64,000 nt of DNA from Singulisphaera acidiphila DSM 18658 (lineage in GTDB: Bacteria > Planctomycetota > Planctomycetia > Isosphaerales > Isosphaeraceae). Both the position numbers and the translations under genes were made by a program. Positions 43,822 through 52,161 of this stretch are shown piece by piece; position 1 is the stretch's first letter; each line of letters begins with the position of its first letter. Where the stretch lies: the NCBI RefSeq assembly GCF_000242455.2, contig NC_019892.1:6272744-6336743 (forward strand), given 5' to 3'. Below the pieces are notes generated by a model that saw nothing but the letters and a program-made list of their open reading frames with translations, made no database searches and was not told the origin of the DNA.

Positions 43822-45341
43822 ATATTCTCCATCTCCCCTGGCTCGAACTGGCGATCGCGCTCACGCTGATCGGTTCTCCGTTCGTCAGCCGGTTGAGAAA
43901 TCCCAACCGCGCCTATCAATGGGGCCTGTTCTTCACGGGTTTCTCTTTCGCTTGTACGCTCCTGGCCTGGCTGGCCTTTTATGGAGGAGTTACTCCCGAG
44001 ATGCTCCGACGCTGGAGTATCCAGCCCACCCTTTTCGGCCGCCAGGTCCTGGGCATGGATGAGCTCAGTGCACCGCTCATCCCGTCAATCGCGCTGCTCC
44101 ACTTTCTGGCCGCCATGGCTACATCGCGCAATCATATGAGGCGTTTTTCGTTCTCGTGGTCTCTGGCGGCTGAAGCGATCCGACTGGCGACGTTCAGTTG
44201 CAAGGAACCTTGGGTCCTGATTGGCCTCTTGTCCGTTTCGACGATGCCACCGGTTGTGGAGTTGCTCCACCGTGGTCGGCCGATCCGGCTCTACGTCATC
44301 CACATGGCGCTCTTTATCGGCTTGCTTGTCCTGGGCTGGAGCCTTGTTGGCGGGGCCATTCCCGCCAAGGCTCCCGCAGCGTGGTGGGCGACCTTGCCGC
44401 TCTTGGCTGCAATCCTGATCCGCTGCGGCGCGGTTCCCGCCCATTGCTGGCTGACCGACTGGTTCGAGCACGCCTCGCTCGGGATCGCCTTGCTCTATGT
44501 GGCACCACTCACGGGTGTCTACGCCGCCGTCCGGCTCCTCATGCCGATCGCGCCGGATTCGATTCTGACACTGGTCGGGTTCTTCGCGTTGGTGTCGGCT
44601 GTTTATGCAGCGGGAATGGCGACGATTCAGACGGAAGCCCGACGCTTCTTCGCCCACCTCTTTTTGAGCCACGCGTCGCTTGTCTTGATCGGCCTCGAGT
44701 TGAACACGGACATTTCCCTGACCGGTTCGCTCTGCCTCTGGTTCTCGGTGATCCTCTCGCTGGGCGGGTTCGGCCTGACCCTCCGCGCTCTCGAAGCTCG
44801 CTTTGGCCGTCTCTCGCTCAACCACTACCACGGCCTCTACGAGCACTCGCCCACGCTCGCCGTCTGCTTCCTCTTGACTGGCCTGGCCAGCGTTGGGTTC
44901 CCTTGCACGATCGGTTTCATTTCGACCGAGTTACTCGTGGACGGGGCCGTTGAGGCTAGCTCCTACGTCGGGATCGCCGTGATCGCTGCCGCCGCGCTCA
45001 ACGGGATCGCCGTGATGCGGGCCTATTTCCTGCTCTTCACCGGAACGCGGCATATGTCGACGGTTTCGTTGGGGATCGGTCTGCGAGAACGGATCGCGGT
45101 CATGACCCTTTCCCTCCTGATCCTGGCCGGTGGGCTTTACCCACAGCCGGGCGTCACCACGAGAGAGCGAGCGGCCGAGGAGATCCTCTCCGAACGAAGA
45201 TTCGGCAAGCCCGCCCCCTCCCTGGCGTCCCGTGCCGAGCATGGTAGGGGCAAAGACGCCCTCCAGCCTCTTTCCGCCTCGACCTGGATGCCTCGGGCGA
45301 TCGTCGACATGACTCCGTCCCCGAACTCAACGACGAAGTAA
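43818..45341 (+). CDS. Second proton-pump-type membrane subunit (NuoM/N-like)
   Basis: 507 residues with about 14 hydrophobic helices, related to the proton_antipo_M family but clearly different from the preceding gene. Glu130 ('SCKEPWVLIGLL') fits the helix-5 Glu and His285 ('LFLSHASLVLIGLE') is kept. The helix-7 Lys is replaced by Arg202 in 'ILIRCGAVPAHCWLTDW'. It overlaps dabB by 4 bp and so is made with it. I know of no named third subunit in DAB/Mps systems, so its function (second pump, regulator, or substitute coupling module) is inference. The C-terminal about 60 residues are polar. The operon ends here. Confidence 0.85.
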   Translation: MNILHLPWLELAIALTLIGSPFVSRLRNPNRAYQWGLFFTGFSFACTLLAWLAFYGGVTPEMLRRWSIQPTLFGRQVLGMDELSAPLIPSIALLHFLAAMATSRNHMRRFSFSWSLAAEAIRLATFSCKEPWVLIGLLSVSTMPPVVELLHRGRPIRLYVIHMALFIGLLVLGWSLVGGAIPAKAPAAWWATLPLLAAILIRCGAVPAHCWLTDWFEHASLGIALLYVAPLTGVYAAVRLLMPIAPDSILTLVGFFALVSAVYAAGMATIQTEARRFFAHLFLSHASLVLIGLELNTDISLTGSLCLWFSVILSLGGFGLTLRALEARFGRLSLNHYHGLYEHSPTLAVCFLLTGLASVGFPCTIGFISTELLVDGAVEASSYVGIAVIAAAALNGIAVMRAYFLLFTGTRHMSTVSLGIGLRERIAVMTLSLLILAGGLYPQPGVTTRERAAEEILSERRFGKPAPSLASRAEHGRGKDALQPLSASTWMPRAIVDMTPSPNSTTK

Positions 45342-45439
45342 GGCCTTCGGCAGCAGACGAATCAACAACAGGTTTTGGGTTTCCAAGCGATGAGGGATGT
45401 TTTTTCGGTGTATGTGTAATTTTGGTGATATGATGTGGC

Positions 45440-45560
45440 CCGACCACTCCGTTGCTTGGGATCGGGCCGGCGTTGGCCAAGTGGATTATTGCGGGGAGGA
45501 CGTTTGAGGGAGCCGGCGACCTCGAGTTCCGGGGACTGATGGGCGGAATCGAGGTTCCAA
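45440..45560 (+). pseudogene. Helix-hairpin-helix (ComEA-like) gene remnant
   Basis: The plus strand reads 'LLGIGPALAKWIIAGRTFEG' followed by 'AGDLEFRGLMGG' at 45452-45548. This is recognisable as the HhH motif of ComEA-type DNA-binding proteins (pattern L-P-G-I-G-P-x-L-A ... F-x-x-x-x-D-L). There is no start, no signal peptide and no complete second hairpin, and it is squeezed between two intact genes. A short fragment of a lost gene is the best reading. Confidence 0.55.
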
Positions 45561-45564
45561 GGTA

Positions 45565-48444
45565 TCAGTCCTCCTGCTTCTTGGGGGGCTGGACCTCGAG
45601 GTCGCCCAGGTCCTTGGTCTCGCCAGGGGCGACGATCACGTCTTTGAAGAGGTCGCCGAAGGCTTCGAACCCGGTCCGACTGACCGCGCTGTAGTGGAGC
45701 CCGGGGACCAGGCCTACGACCAGGAATCGGCCGTCGTCGCCGACCCGGATGCCCGAGTTCCAGTCGCTGCCCGGGAGGATGTCGTCGGTTTCGGGGTGCT
45801 TGTTCTCGGAGCCGTTGGGGCTCGCGATGAACATTGCCTTGCGGGGGTTCCCCTCGTCATCGACGATCCGGCCGGTGAGCGTCCCCCAGGGCTGGAGCTT
45901 GATGACGATCGGACCGGCCTCATCCCCCTTGAGGAATACCGAGCCGATGAGCTTGTGACTGTCGTGGGAGACCACCGCCCGTCGCGGTCGTTTCGAGTCA
46001 AGGGCGTGGATCTCGAAGCGGGCGGATTCCTGGGGAAATGGGCTCGTCGCGAACATCTCGGTCATTCCCTTGACCTTCGTCCCTCCGATCGGCTGGCTGT
46101 CGGGCCCGACCACCTCGATAGCCACCGACCCGCCCGGATCGGCCTCGAGGTTGCGGATCGCGTCTCCGGCATCTGGGGTGAGGTCGATCTCGGCGATGGC
46201 GGCGTAGCTACGGGCCGGGACATAGCGGGTCGCCCGGAACGCTTGGGCTTTCGAGTCATACCCCTTGATTCCCTCGTAGCCTTCGGCCGGCAGAAAGCGG
46301 CTCTCTTCGTCCCGGACGGCGACTAGCCCACGGCCGGGCAGAGCAACGAGTTCGTACCGACCCTCTGGGTCGAGGTCAGCGCTTTGCTCGAGGCCGGGTG
46401 ATAGGCCGTCGTAGTCGCTGAGGTGGGGATTGTCGGCGAAGGGATAGTAGTTCGCCCAGCCGACTACCGGCTGACCGGAAATCTTATCGGTGACCTTTCC
46501 CCGCACGAAGATGCCTCGCTTGAGGCGAAAATCGAAGGCAATGGGGTCGAAGCCCGGCGAGTCGGCCAGGGCCTTCATGGTGGTCATGAGGTAGGGGAGG
46601 CCCTTGCCCGGCTTGATGATCAGGCGATAGGCCGCCGCTTTGGGCAGGCCTTCGAGGCGGTAGCGTCCCTGGGCGTCGGTTGTGGCTTCGATCCCTTCGG
46701 CTTGGAACGGGCCGTGATTGTCGAAGACGGCCGCCCTGATCTCCAAACCAGCGATGGGAACGCCGGAGTCCTTGTCACGGGCAATTCCCTCGACCCGTTT
46801 GGTCGGTGAGGGAGCGACCTGGAACTTCGGGGCATGGACGATGAGAGGGCCCGGCGGGATCATCCCACGCTCGGTCATGCGGAGTTCCGGCTCGGCACGA
46901 CTCAGGACATGGACCGCAGTCGTGGCGATCCCCGGGCCGGTGATGAGCAGGCCGGCGATTCGGTCGCGGCCAACTCCGGTCAACTCGAACCGGCCGTCGG
47001 GCCCGGTGACGGCCTCGATCGCCAGGACCTGTTCGAGCGTGAGGTTGCCCAGTCCTTGCCAGAGGTTTCCCTCGGCGCCGTTGCGGGCCCGGGCGATCCA
47101 GCCGGTCAAGTCGTCCTTCTCATCAAATAGAATCCTGCTGAGCTTGACCCGGGCCTTGGCTACGGGGCGGCCTTCGAGGTCAATGACCCGCCCCTCGATC
47201 GGTGGGCCTTCATGGACGAGCTTCAGCATCTGCTCGGCCGGCCGGTCAGCCCTTAATACGCCCTCGGCCCAGCCAATCCCGAAACCTGGGGCTGCGGCGA
47301 TGATCCATGGGTATTTGGCCATGTACCCGTGGATGTCACGGCCAGGTTTCGGCATTTGGATCGTGAATCGGCCATCAGGTCCGCTCGTGGCCTGGGGCGT
47401 GACGGCCTTGCGAATGACAAACGCCCCCCGCACTGCGGCTCCAGAGATGGGGCGGCCGTCGGGGGTGACTACGATGCCTCGGATCTCAACCGTCTCGTTT
47501 GGCTTACTGTCTGTCGGCACCTCCTTGGCGGTTTGGGCCGGTGCCTTCGGTTTCATGGCGGGCTTGGGGGACTCCAGGGGCGAGCCGTCGGCGGCGATCA
47601 AGCACGCCACAACAGTAAGGGCGAGAACGACCATCATGGCTGTCGAAACCATCCTGATCTTGGTCATGAGCATCCCCTTCAGAAGGGTTTCGGTGAGGAG
47701 TATTGCGCCGCTCAAGGCCGACCCACCCATCGCCGCGTTGACCGTCGCTTGCACCAAGGCAGGAGGGACGATTGCCGGGGTTGTCACAGCCGAGGCATTT
47801 TGTGGGTCTAGCAGGATTCCGACCCCGAGGGCAGTGACGCCCCGGCGTGCCAGACGCCCTCTCAGTCGCTGCCGGGCCTTGGCTAGTCGGCAGCGGAGCG
47901 TCGGCACCGTCCAGCCGAGTTGTTCGGCCGCCTGTTCGTAGGTGAGGCCTTCCAAGTCGCAGAGTACGACCGGGAGACGCTGGCCTTCAGGCAGTCGGCC
48001 GATTTCTTCGTGCATGATGGGCTTCCAATCGTGGTCGGTCTCGGGTCCGGGATGGGAGGCGTCCGGGGGTGTCATCGCCGATACCATCGCTTCTTTCCGA
48101 CTCCGGCGCATTGCCTCGACGCTGGTCTTGACGCTGGCACGGTAGGCAACCCGGTGTAGCCAGCCTCCAAGGGCGTCGCTCCCTCGGATTGAGCCGGCCT
48201 TCCGGGTGAGAATCAAGAAGGTGGCTTGGAAGACATCCTCGACGTCGTGCTCGTTCCGGAGGACGGCCCGGCAAGTCGCCAGAACCATCGGCCCGTGCCG
48301 ATTCACCAGGGCCTCGAACGCGACCTCGTCCTTCGAACTGGAGTAGCGGACCAGCAGCTCTCTGTCTCCCAGCCCTGCGACCGAGCCGGACCCGAAAATG
48401 TAGCGGAGATGCTCGAAGGTCGTCCCCAATACCGCTCTCGCCAT
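45565..48444 (-). CDS. ECF sigma factor fused to a membrane-anchored carboxypeptidase-regulatory repeat tail
   Basis: 959 residues. The first about 200 are an ECF sigma-70 factor: region 2 'FEALVNRHGPMVLATCRAVL' with 'HDVEDVFQATFLILTRKAGS', and region 4 'LPEGQRLPVVLCDLEGLTYE' with 'QLGWTVPTLRCRLAKARQRL'. A hydrophobic segment at about 265-285 ('MMVVLALTVVACLIA') is followed by a large exported-looking part with several carboxypeptidase-regulatory/Ig-like units ('IRGIVVTPDGRPISGAAVRG', 'IEGRVIDLEGRPVAKARVKL', 'VEGIARDKDSGVPIAGLEIR'). This fused plan is known in planctomycete ECF families (Gemmata-type). It suggests a sensor outside the membrane directly linked to the sigma domain. ATG 48444 has GAGGGAG upstream. 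Confidence 0.92.
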   Translation of the reverse strand: MARAVLGTTFEHLRYIFGSGSVAGLGDRELLVRYSSSKDEVAFEALVNRHGPMVLATCRAVLRNEHDVEDVFQATFLILTRKAGSIRGSDALGGWLHRVAYRASVKTSVEAMRRSRKEAMVSAMTPPDASHPGPETDHDWKPIMHEEIGRLPEGQRLPVVLCDLEGLTYEQAAEQLGWTVPTLRCRLAKARQRLRGRLARRGVTALGVGILLDPQNASAVTTPAIVPPALVQATVNAAMGGSALSGAILLTETLLKGMLMTKIRMVSTAMMVVLALTVVACLIAADGSPLESPKPAMKPKAPAQTAKEVPTDSKPNETVEIRGIVVTPDGRPISGAAVRGAFVIRKAVTPQATSGPDGRFTIQMPKPGRDIHGYMAKYPWIIAAAPGFGIGWAEGVLRADRPAEQMLKLVHEGPPIEGRVIDLEGRPVAKARVKLSRILFDEKDDLTGWIARARNGAEGNLWQGLGNLTLEQVLAIEAVTGPDGRFELTGVGRDRIAGLLITGPGIATTAVHVLSRAEPELRMTERGMIPPGPLIVHAPKFQVAPSPTKRVEGIARDKDSGVPIAGLEIRAAVFDNHGPFQAEGIEATTDAQGRYRLEGLPKAAAYRLIIKPGKGLPYLMTTMKALADSPGFDPIAFDFRLKRGIFVRGKVTDKISGQPVVGWANYYPFADNPHLSDYDGLSPGLEQSADLDPEGRYELVALPGRGLVAVRDEESRFLPAEGYEGIKGYDSKAQAFRATRYVPARSYAAIAEIDLTPDAGDAIRNLEADPGGSVAIEVVGPDSQPIGGTKVKGMTEMFATSPFPQESARFEIHALDSKRPRRAVVSHDSHKLIGSVFLKGDEAGPIVIKLQPWGTLTGRIVDDEGNPRKAMFIASPNGSENKHPETDDILPGSDWNSGIRVGDDGRFLVVGLVPGLHYSAVSRTGFEAFGDLFKDVIVAPGETKDLGDLEVQPPKKQED

Positions 48445-48544
48445 GCGATGGCTCCCTCAGATGCCTCTCATCTCGGCCGACTCTTTTAAGAGAGGAGGTC
48501 CCGCCTGACCATCTCGATATTCTTCCGAAAAGTTCGCCGAACGC

Positions 48545-49231
48545 TCAGCCCAACCGGTTCCAGAGTCGCTCGAACGCTTTGGAGTAAGCTGAGATCAGTC
48601 GATGCTCGTCCGTGACGAGGAAGTTCTCATCGTTGTAGAGCGCGGCCCCTCGGGTCCAGTTATAACTTCCGTTCAAGAGCAAGCCGTCATCGAAGATGGC
48701 GAACTTGTGGTGCATATGATGCACCGTCCGATCGGTTCGGAGCGGGATCCCCGCCTGGTGGAACCGCTCGATGTCCGACCCTTCGTCCCCGGCCTTCTCA
48801 TCATCGGTAAGAATCCGCACGGCCACGCCTCGGCGATGTGCCTCGACGATGGCGTCGGACAAGCGGTCGTCGGTGATCGTGAAAACGCAGATGTCGAGGC
48901 GCTGACGCGCTCCGTCGAGCAAGTGGACAATCCGCCGCCAACACTCATCCTGGGGGCTGAAATAAGCTTCCGCCGCCAGAGCGTTGCTGGCTTTCGGTTC
49001 TGACCGATCGAGCAGCTTGAGCACGGCATCGAGCCATTCGAGAACTCCGCCGTCGCCTGGATCCCGCAATGCGCCGCGAGCGACCTCGAAGGCGAGGCGG
49101 CGAAGTTCTTGCGGGCTAATCGTATCGTGCAGTGGCTCGAACACTTGACGCAATGCTTCACGCTCTGTCCTTGAGAGCTGATGATCTTCCAAGGTTAGCG
49201 TCAGAGTGGATTTGATCTGATCTTTTGTCAC
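48545..49231 (-). CDS. Phospholipase D-like nuclease/hydrolase
   Basis: 228 residues. The C-terminal half is a single phospholipase D domain with the motif H-x-K-x4-D seen as 'HHKFAIFDDGLLLNGSYNWT'; one HKD copy means it would act as a dimer, as in Nuc-type endonucleases and mitochondrial-cardiolipin-hydrolase-like proteins. The first about 100 residues are helical with no named domain. GTG 49231 after GGGAGA (about 9 bases) is preferred; the frame is open to 49429, but that part is not protein-like. No signal peptide. Defence, DNA processing and lipid cleavage are all possible. Confidence 0.85.
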   Translation of the reverse strand: MTKDQIKSTLTLTLEDHQLSRTEREALRQVFEPLHDTISPQELRRLAFEVARGALRDPGDGGVLEWLDAVLKLLDRSEPKASNALAAEAYFSPQDECWRRIVHLLDGARQRLDICVFTITDDRLSDAIVEAHRRGVAVRILTDDEKAGDEGSDIERFHQAGIPLRTDRTVHHMHHKFAIFDDGLLLNGSYNWTRGAALYNDENFLVTDEHRLISAYSKAFERLWNRLG

Positions 49232-50133
49232 AGGATGTTCTCTCCCAGCATTGGTTTTCCCCTCGCTTGAACTCGAACGGTTCCTGGCAATCGGTTTCGG
49301 AAATGAGCGAACGATTCCGTGGACGGCCCGTGTTGCTTTCCCACCCCTCACAAGGATACCCGCTGTCCTTAACGTCGTTCTATCGTCGGGCTTGGTCTGG
49401 ATCGAATTTTCGTTCAGTCTCGTTTGCAAGCCAGTCCAGTTTATGGGATCGCGTATTGGAATATGTTAATGGCATTACGAATTGAAAAATGAGTTTTTTT
49501 GATTTTCCGTTTTGCGTGCTGCTGAAGTCTTTTGAAACCGTGTGGCCTACGTTTTCGGTTGGCAGGCCGTGAGTTGGCACGGCCGGATGGAAGGTTCCTG
49601 GCAAGGGATGGTGAGTCGTGAACGAGAACCTGGTTGTTGGGTGGATCATGGCATTGTGAATCTTTGGATCGTGTAGGTCAGGAAAGTCATGCATTGGGAA
49701 GCCTTCTCGATGAGCGGGGCCATTTCAGCATTGAAGGGACGATGAGTCTTTTTGTTAAAAAATATTAATATTTGTTTGCATGATGATTGATTTTGCGGTG
49801 CGCTGCCACGCGCATCGGCTGATTCAGGCGGTTGCTGAATATGAGTCTTGTTGAATTCATATATTGAATAATTTAAAATTGTTTATTTGTATTTTGTAAA
49901 TAGTTAGCATTTTTGAAATTGCAGAATTCGAGTGTGCCGTTAGAAGAAACATGGGGGTGGAAGTGCGTTTTTTTTCTGCAACCTGCGATATGAAGATTGG
50001 GTGTATTTTTGGCGGAAGCCCGACAAAGGACAAAGAACTCGGTAATACTTGAGGCGGGATTTGGAGCTTGCCCGCAAGCGTTTGGGACGCGCAGTCTCAC
50101 GAGATGTCGGCGAGCGAACCATCGGAGATACTT
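49232..50133. other. AT-rich intergenic region
   Basis: No supported gene. From about 49740 to 49930 the sequence is strongly AT-rich compared with the rest of the window (runs such as 'AAAAAATATTAATATTTG'), which stands out in a GC-rich genome and may be a promoter region, transferred DNA or an unidentified structural site. A GCTTGC/GCAAGC stem occurs near 50066-50079. No tRNA, DnaA-box cluster or transposase fragment was seen. Confidence 0.5.
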
Positions 50134-50345
50134 TGATTTTTCGTAGATGATTTACCCCTCGGCGGGTTATTGAATTTTTATGCATTCCGTAATGAGAAGA
50201 CTGGCGTGAATTTTTATGCACGCCTTATTGAGAAGGGCGGGCGTGAATTTTTATGCACGACACAGTGAGGAGGTTGGGTGTGAATTTTTATGCAGTCTGC
50301 GATGAGAAGAGTGGGTGTGAATTTTTATGCATGCTCCTATGAGAA
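50134..50345. repeat. Array of ~37-bp direct repeats with 7-bp variable core
   Basis: Five copies of TGAATTTTTATGCA start at 50171, 50207, 50244, 50281 and 50318, a period of 36-37 bp. Each is followed by a 7-base segment that differs in every copy (TTCCGTA, CGCCTTA, CGACACA, GTCTGCG, TGCTCCT) and then by a second conserved block close to (A/T/G)TGAGAAGAGTGGGYG. A degenerate unit may begin at 50134, exactly 37 bp earlier. The conserved portion is about 30 bp. The repeats are non-coding on both strands. Function is unknown; copies could be binding sites, a tandem element or an RNA repeat. Confidence 0.85.
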
Positions 50346-50880
50346 AAAACGACTGGCATTGCATTAGCTGCCTTGATTTGCATTGCCAGCGTATTTATCA
50401 TGAATACTTAGAGTGGCATATCGTGCATGTGCAATGTGCATGAATGGCAACGCTTCGTTGCAGTCGCTGGGTTAACGACTTCTGCTCGGGCTTTCTGGGT
50501 ACTGTGGTTTTGCTTGCGGCGTTTGGTTTTACGCTCGGTGTGCTCTCACGCTGGGCGTGTCGTGTAGAGCTGCCCTGCCGCTAGAAGCGAATGGTTTGGC
50601 GATCCAGGCCGAGACTGGGTTAGGGGCTGTTCCCCACGACGGTGGCGGGATCGATAACCCAGGATGATAACTTTGTTGCGATTTCATGAGGGCCTCTTAA
50701 TTGTTTCCTCGCATGAGCTTCACATCTCTTGCGATGGCCGTCTGTAGGATTTGCTCGGGCACCTTCGTAATGGTCCCGGTCTATAGCTGATCGAGACTTG
50801 TTGATTTTATTTATTTAGACTGGCGTTGCGTTCTGACTTACATCCTTCCTTCGTTCCTTTTGAATCGGGGTCCTATTTCC
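50346..50880. other. Hairpin-rich noncoding region upstream of the DUF1559 gene
   Basis: No gene seen. It holds an 11-bp inverted repeat with one mismatch (CTGGCATTGCA 50353-50363, TGCATTGCCAG 50379-50389), a GCAACG-CTT-CGTTGC hairpin (50447-50461) and AGTCG/CGACT arms just after it. Together with the repeats to the left, this could be a structured RNA or a regulatory region. The promoter of the next gene should lie here. Confidence 0.45.
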
Positions 50881-51891
50881 ATGCGACGACAAGCCTTTAC
50901 CCTGATCGAGCTGCTTGTGGTGATCGCCATCATCGCTGTACTCATCGCCCTGCTGTTGCCGGCCGTGCAAGCGGCACGTGAGGCTGCCCGACGGATCCAA
51001 TGCACGAATGGCCTGAAGCAACTCGGATTGGCGATGCATAATTATCACGACACTCTTGGTGCGTTCCCGATTGGCCGCATGGGCACGAACTACACCTACC
51101 CGACGACTGTCACGGCAAACGCGAACCGGCGGACCTGGGGCCTTAGCACCATGGCCTTCATTGAGCAGGTCAACCTGTACAACGCGGCCAACTTCGCGGT
51201 CTCGTTCCATGAGGCCCATAACCAGACTGTCCGCATGACCTTCGTTGGGGCGTTCCACTGCCCCAGTGATCCCAATACCAATCTGATCGAGGGAGGCTCG
51301 CCATCCGGCCTTACGGGCAAGGAGAGGTATAAGAGCAACTACATGGTCAACTGGGGGAACACGCACTTCACCCAGGCCGACACTCCGAATGGGACCGGCG
51401 GGAAGAACTGGAACTATCCGGACCCGTTCGTTGGGCCGCTCGGGGATACGGTCGCCTTCGGCGGTGCGCCGTTCGCCGGCAACGTCTCGCGAAACATCTC
51501 CTCGATCACCGATGGGGCGAGCAATACGCTTCTCATGGCAGAGGTGATCATCGGCGCGGACTCGGCCGATGGCAAGACGCTCGACATTCGGGGCGACTTC
51601 TACAACGACGACCAGAACTGCGCTGTGTTCATGGCCTACACGGCGCCGAACTCGAAGACTCCCGACCAGCTCGGTTACTGCTCCCCTGGTGGCCTCAATC
51701 CCCCGTGCATCAAGGTGCCCAACACGAAGACGGCGACGTTCAACGCCGCGCGGAGTTACCACTCCGGGGGTGTGAACGCTGCCCTCGCCGATGGCAGCGT
51801 CCGGTACTTCAAGGACACCATCAACTTGAACATCTGGCGTGCTCTCTCGACGTCCAAGGGCGGAGAAGTCCTCTCGTCCGACAGTTACTGA
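50881..51891 (+). CDS. DUF1559 prepilin-like protein
   Basis: 336 residues. The N-terminus 'MRRQAFTLIELLVVIAIIAV' is a type IV prepilin/pseudopilin signal with the usual F-T-L-I-E-L-L motif, cut and methylated at Phe, followed by a DUF1559 domain ('AARRIQCTNGLKQLGLAMHN', 'ALGAFP'-like block, 'ISSITDGASNTLLMAEV'). The C-terminal H-x9-D-G motif is present as 'YHSGGVNAALADGSVRYF'. These proteins are made in dozens of copies by planctomycetes and probably form pseudopili or secreted fibres. The ATG at 50881 is used; the ribosome site is weak. A large open frame on the other strand is a shadow. Confidence 0.95.
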   Translation: MRRQAFTLIELLVVIAIIAVLIALLLPAVQAAREAARRIQCTNGLKQLGLAMHNYHDTLGAFPIGRMGTNYTYPTTVTANANRRTWGLSTMAFIEQVNLYNAANFAVSFHEAHNQTVRMTFVGAFHCPSDPNTNLIEGGSPSGLTGKERYKSNYMVNWGNTHFTQADTPNGTGGKNWNYPDPFVGPLGDTVAFGGAPFAGNVSRNISSITDGASNTLLMAEVIIGADSADGKTLDIRGDFYNDDQNCAVFMAYTAPNSKTPDQLGYCSPGGLNPPCIKVPNTKTATFNAARSYHSGGVNAALADGSVRYFKDTINLNIWRALSTSKGGEVLSSDSY

Positions 51892-51913
51892 AAAACAGTC
51901 GGAAAGTGGTTTT

Positions 51914-51951
51914 CGAGCCTGGGGGGGATGCCAGTCTCTCGTCCAGGCTCG
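51914..51951 (+). terminator. Hairpin after the DUF1559 gene
   Basis: A 9-bp perfect stem (CGAGCCTGG 51914-51922, CCAGGCTCG 51943-51951) with a 20-nt loop, 22 bases after the stop codon. There is no T-tract, but the position suits a transcript end. Confidence 0.45.
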
Positions 51952-52161
51952 CAAGCCACCAGCAGGGGATTTGGCCCGCCGGGGTCGACAACCTTCGGTT
52001 GGCCCTTGGCGGGAACACGATGGCAAAGTGTCCCGAGGGGCTACCCTGGAACTGAATCCGGATCGAGTACGAGCCGTTCCCCGAAGGATTTCCTCGCCTG
52101 GACTGTGGGCGCATGCGCACGAGGATTAGCGAGGAGGACTCTCTTTTCTCCGCGCTGATCG

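Noticed and set aside
49740..49930. Chromosomal replication origin
   Set aside because: AT-rich, but no cluster of DnaA boxes and no dnaA/dnaN/gyrB neighbours were seen.
50134..50345. CRISPR array
   Set aside because: The repeated unit has only 7-bp variable segments, far too short for spacers, and no cas genes are in the window.
50815..52026. 403-codon minus-strand open frame
   Set aside because: It mirrors the clear DUF1559 prepilin gene on the plus strand; the product resembles no family.
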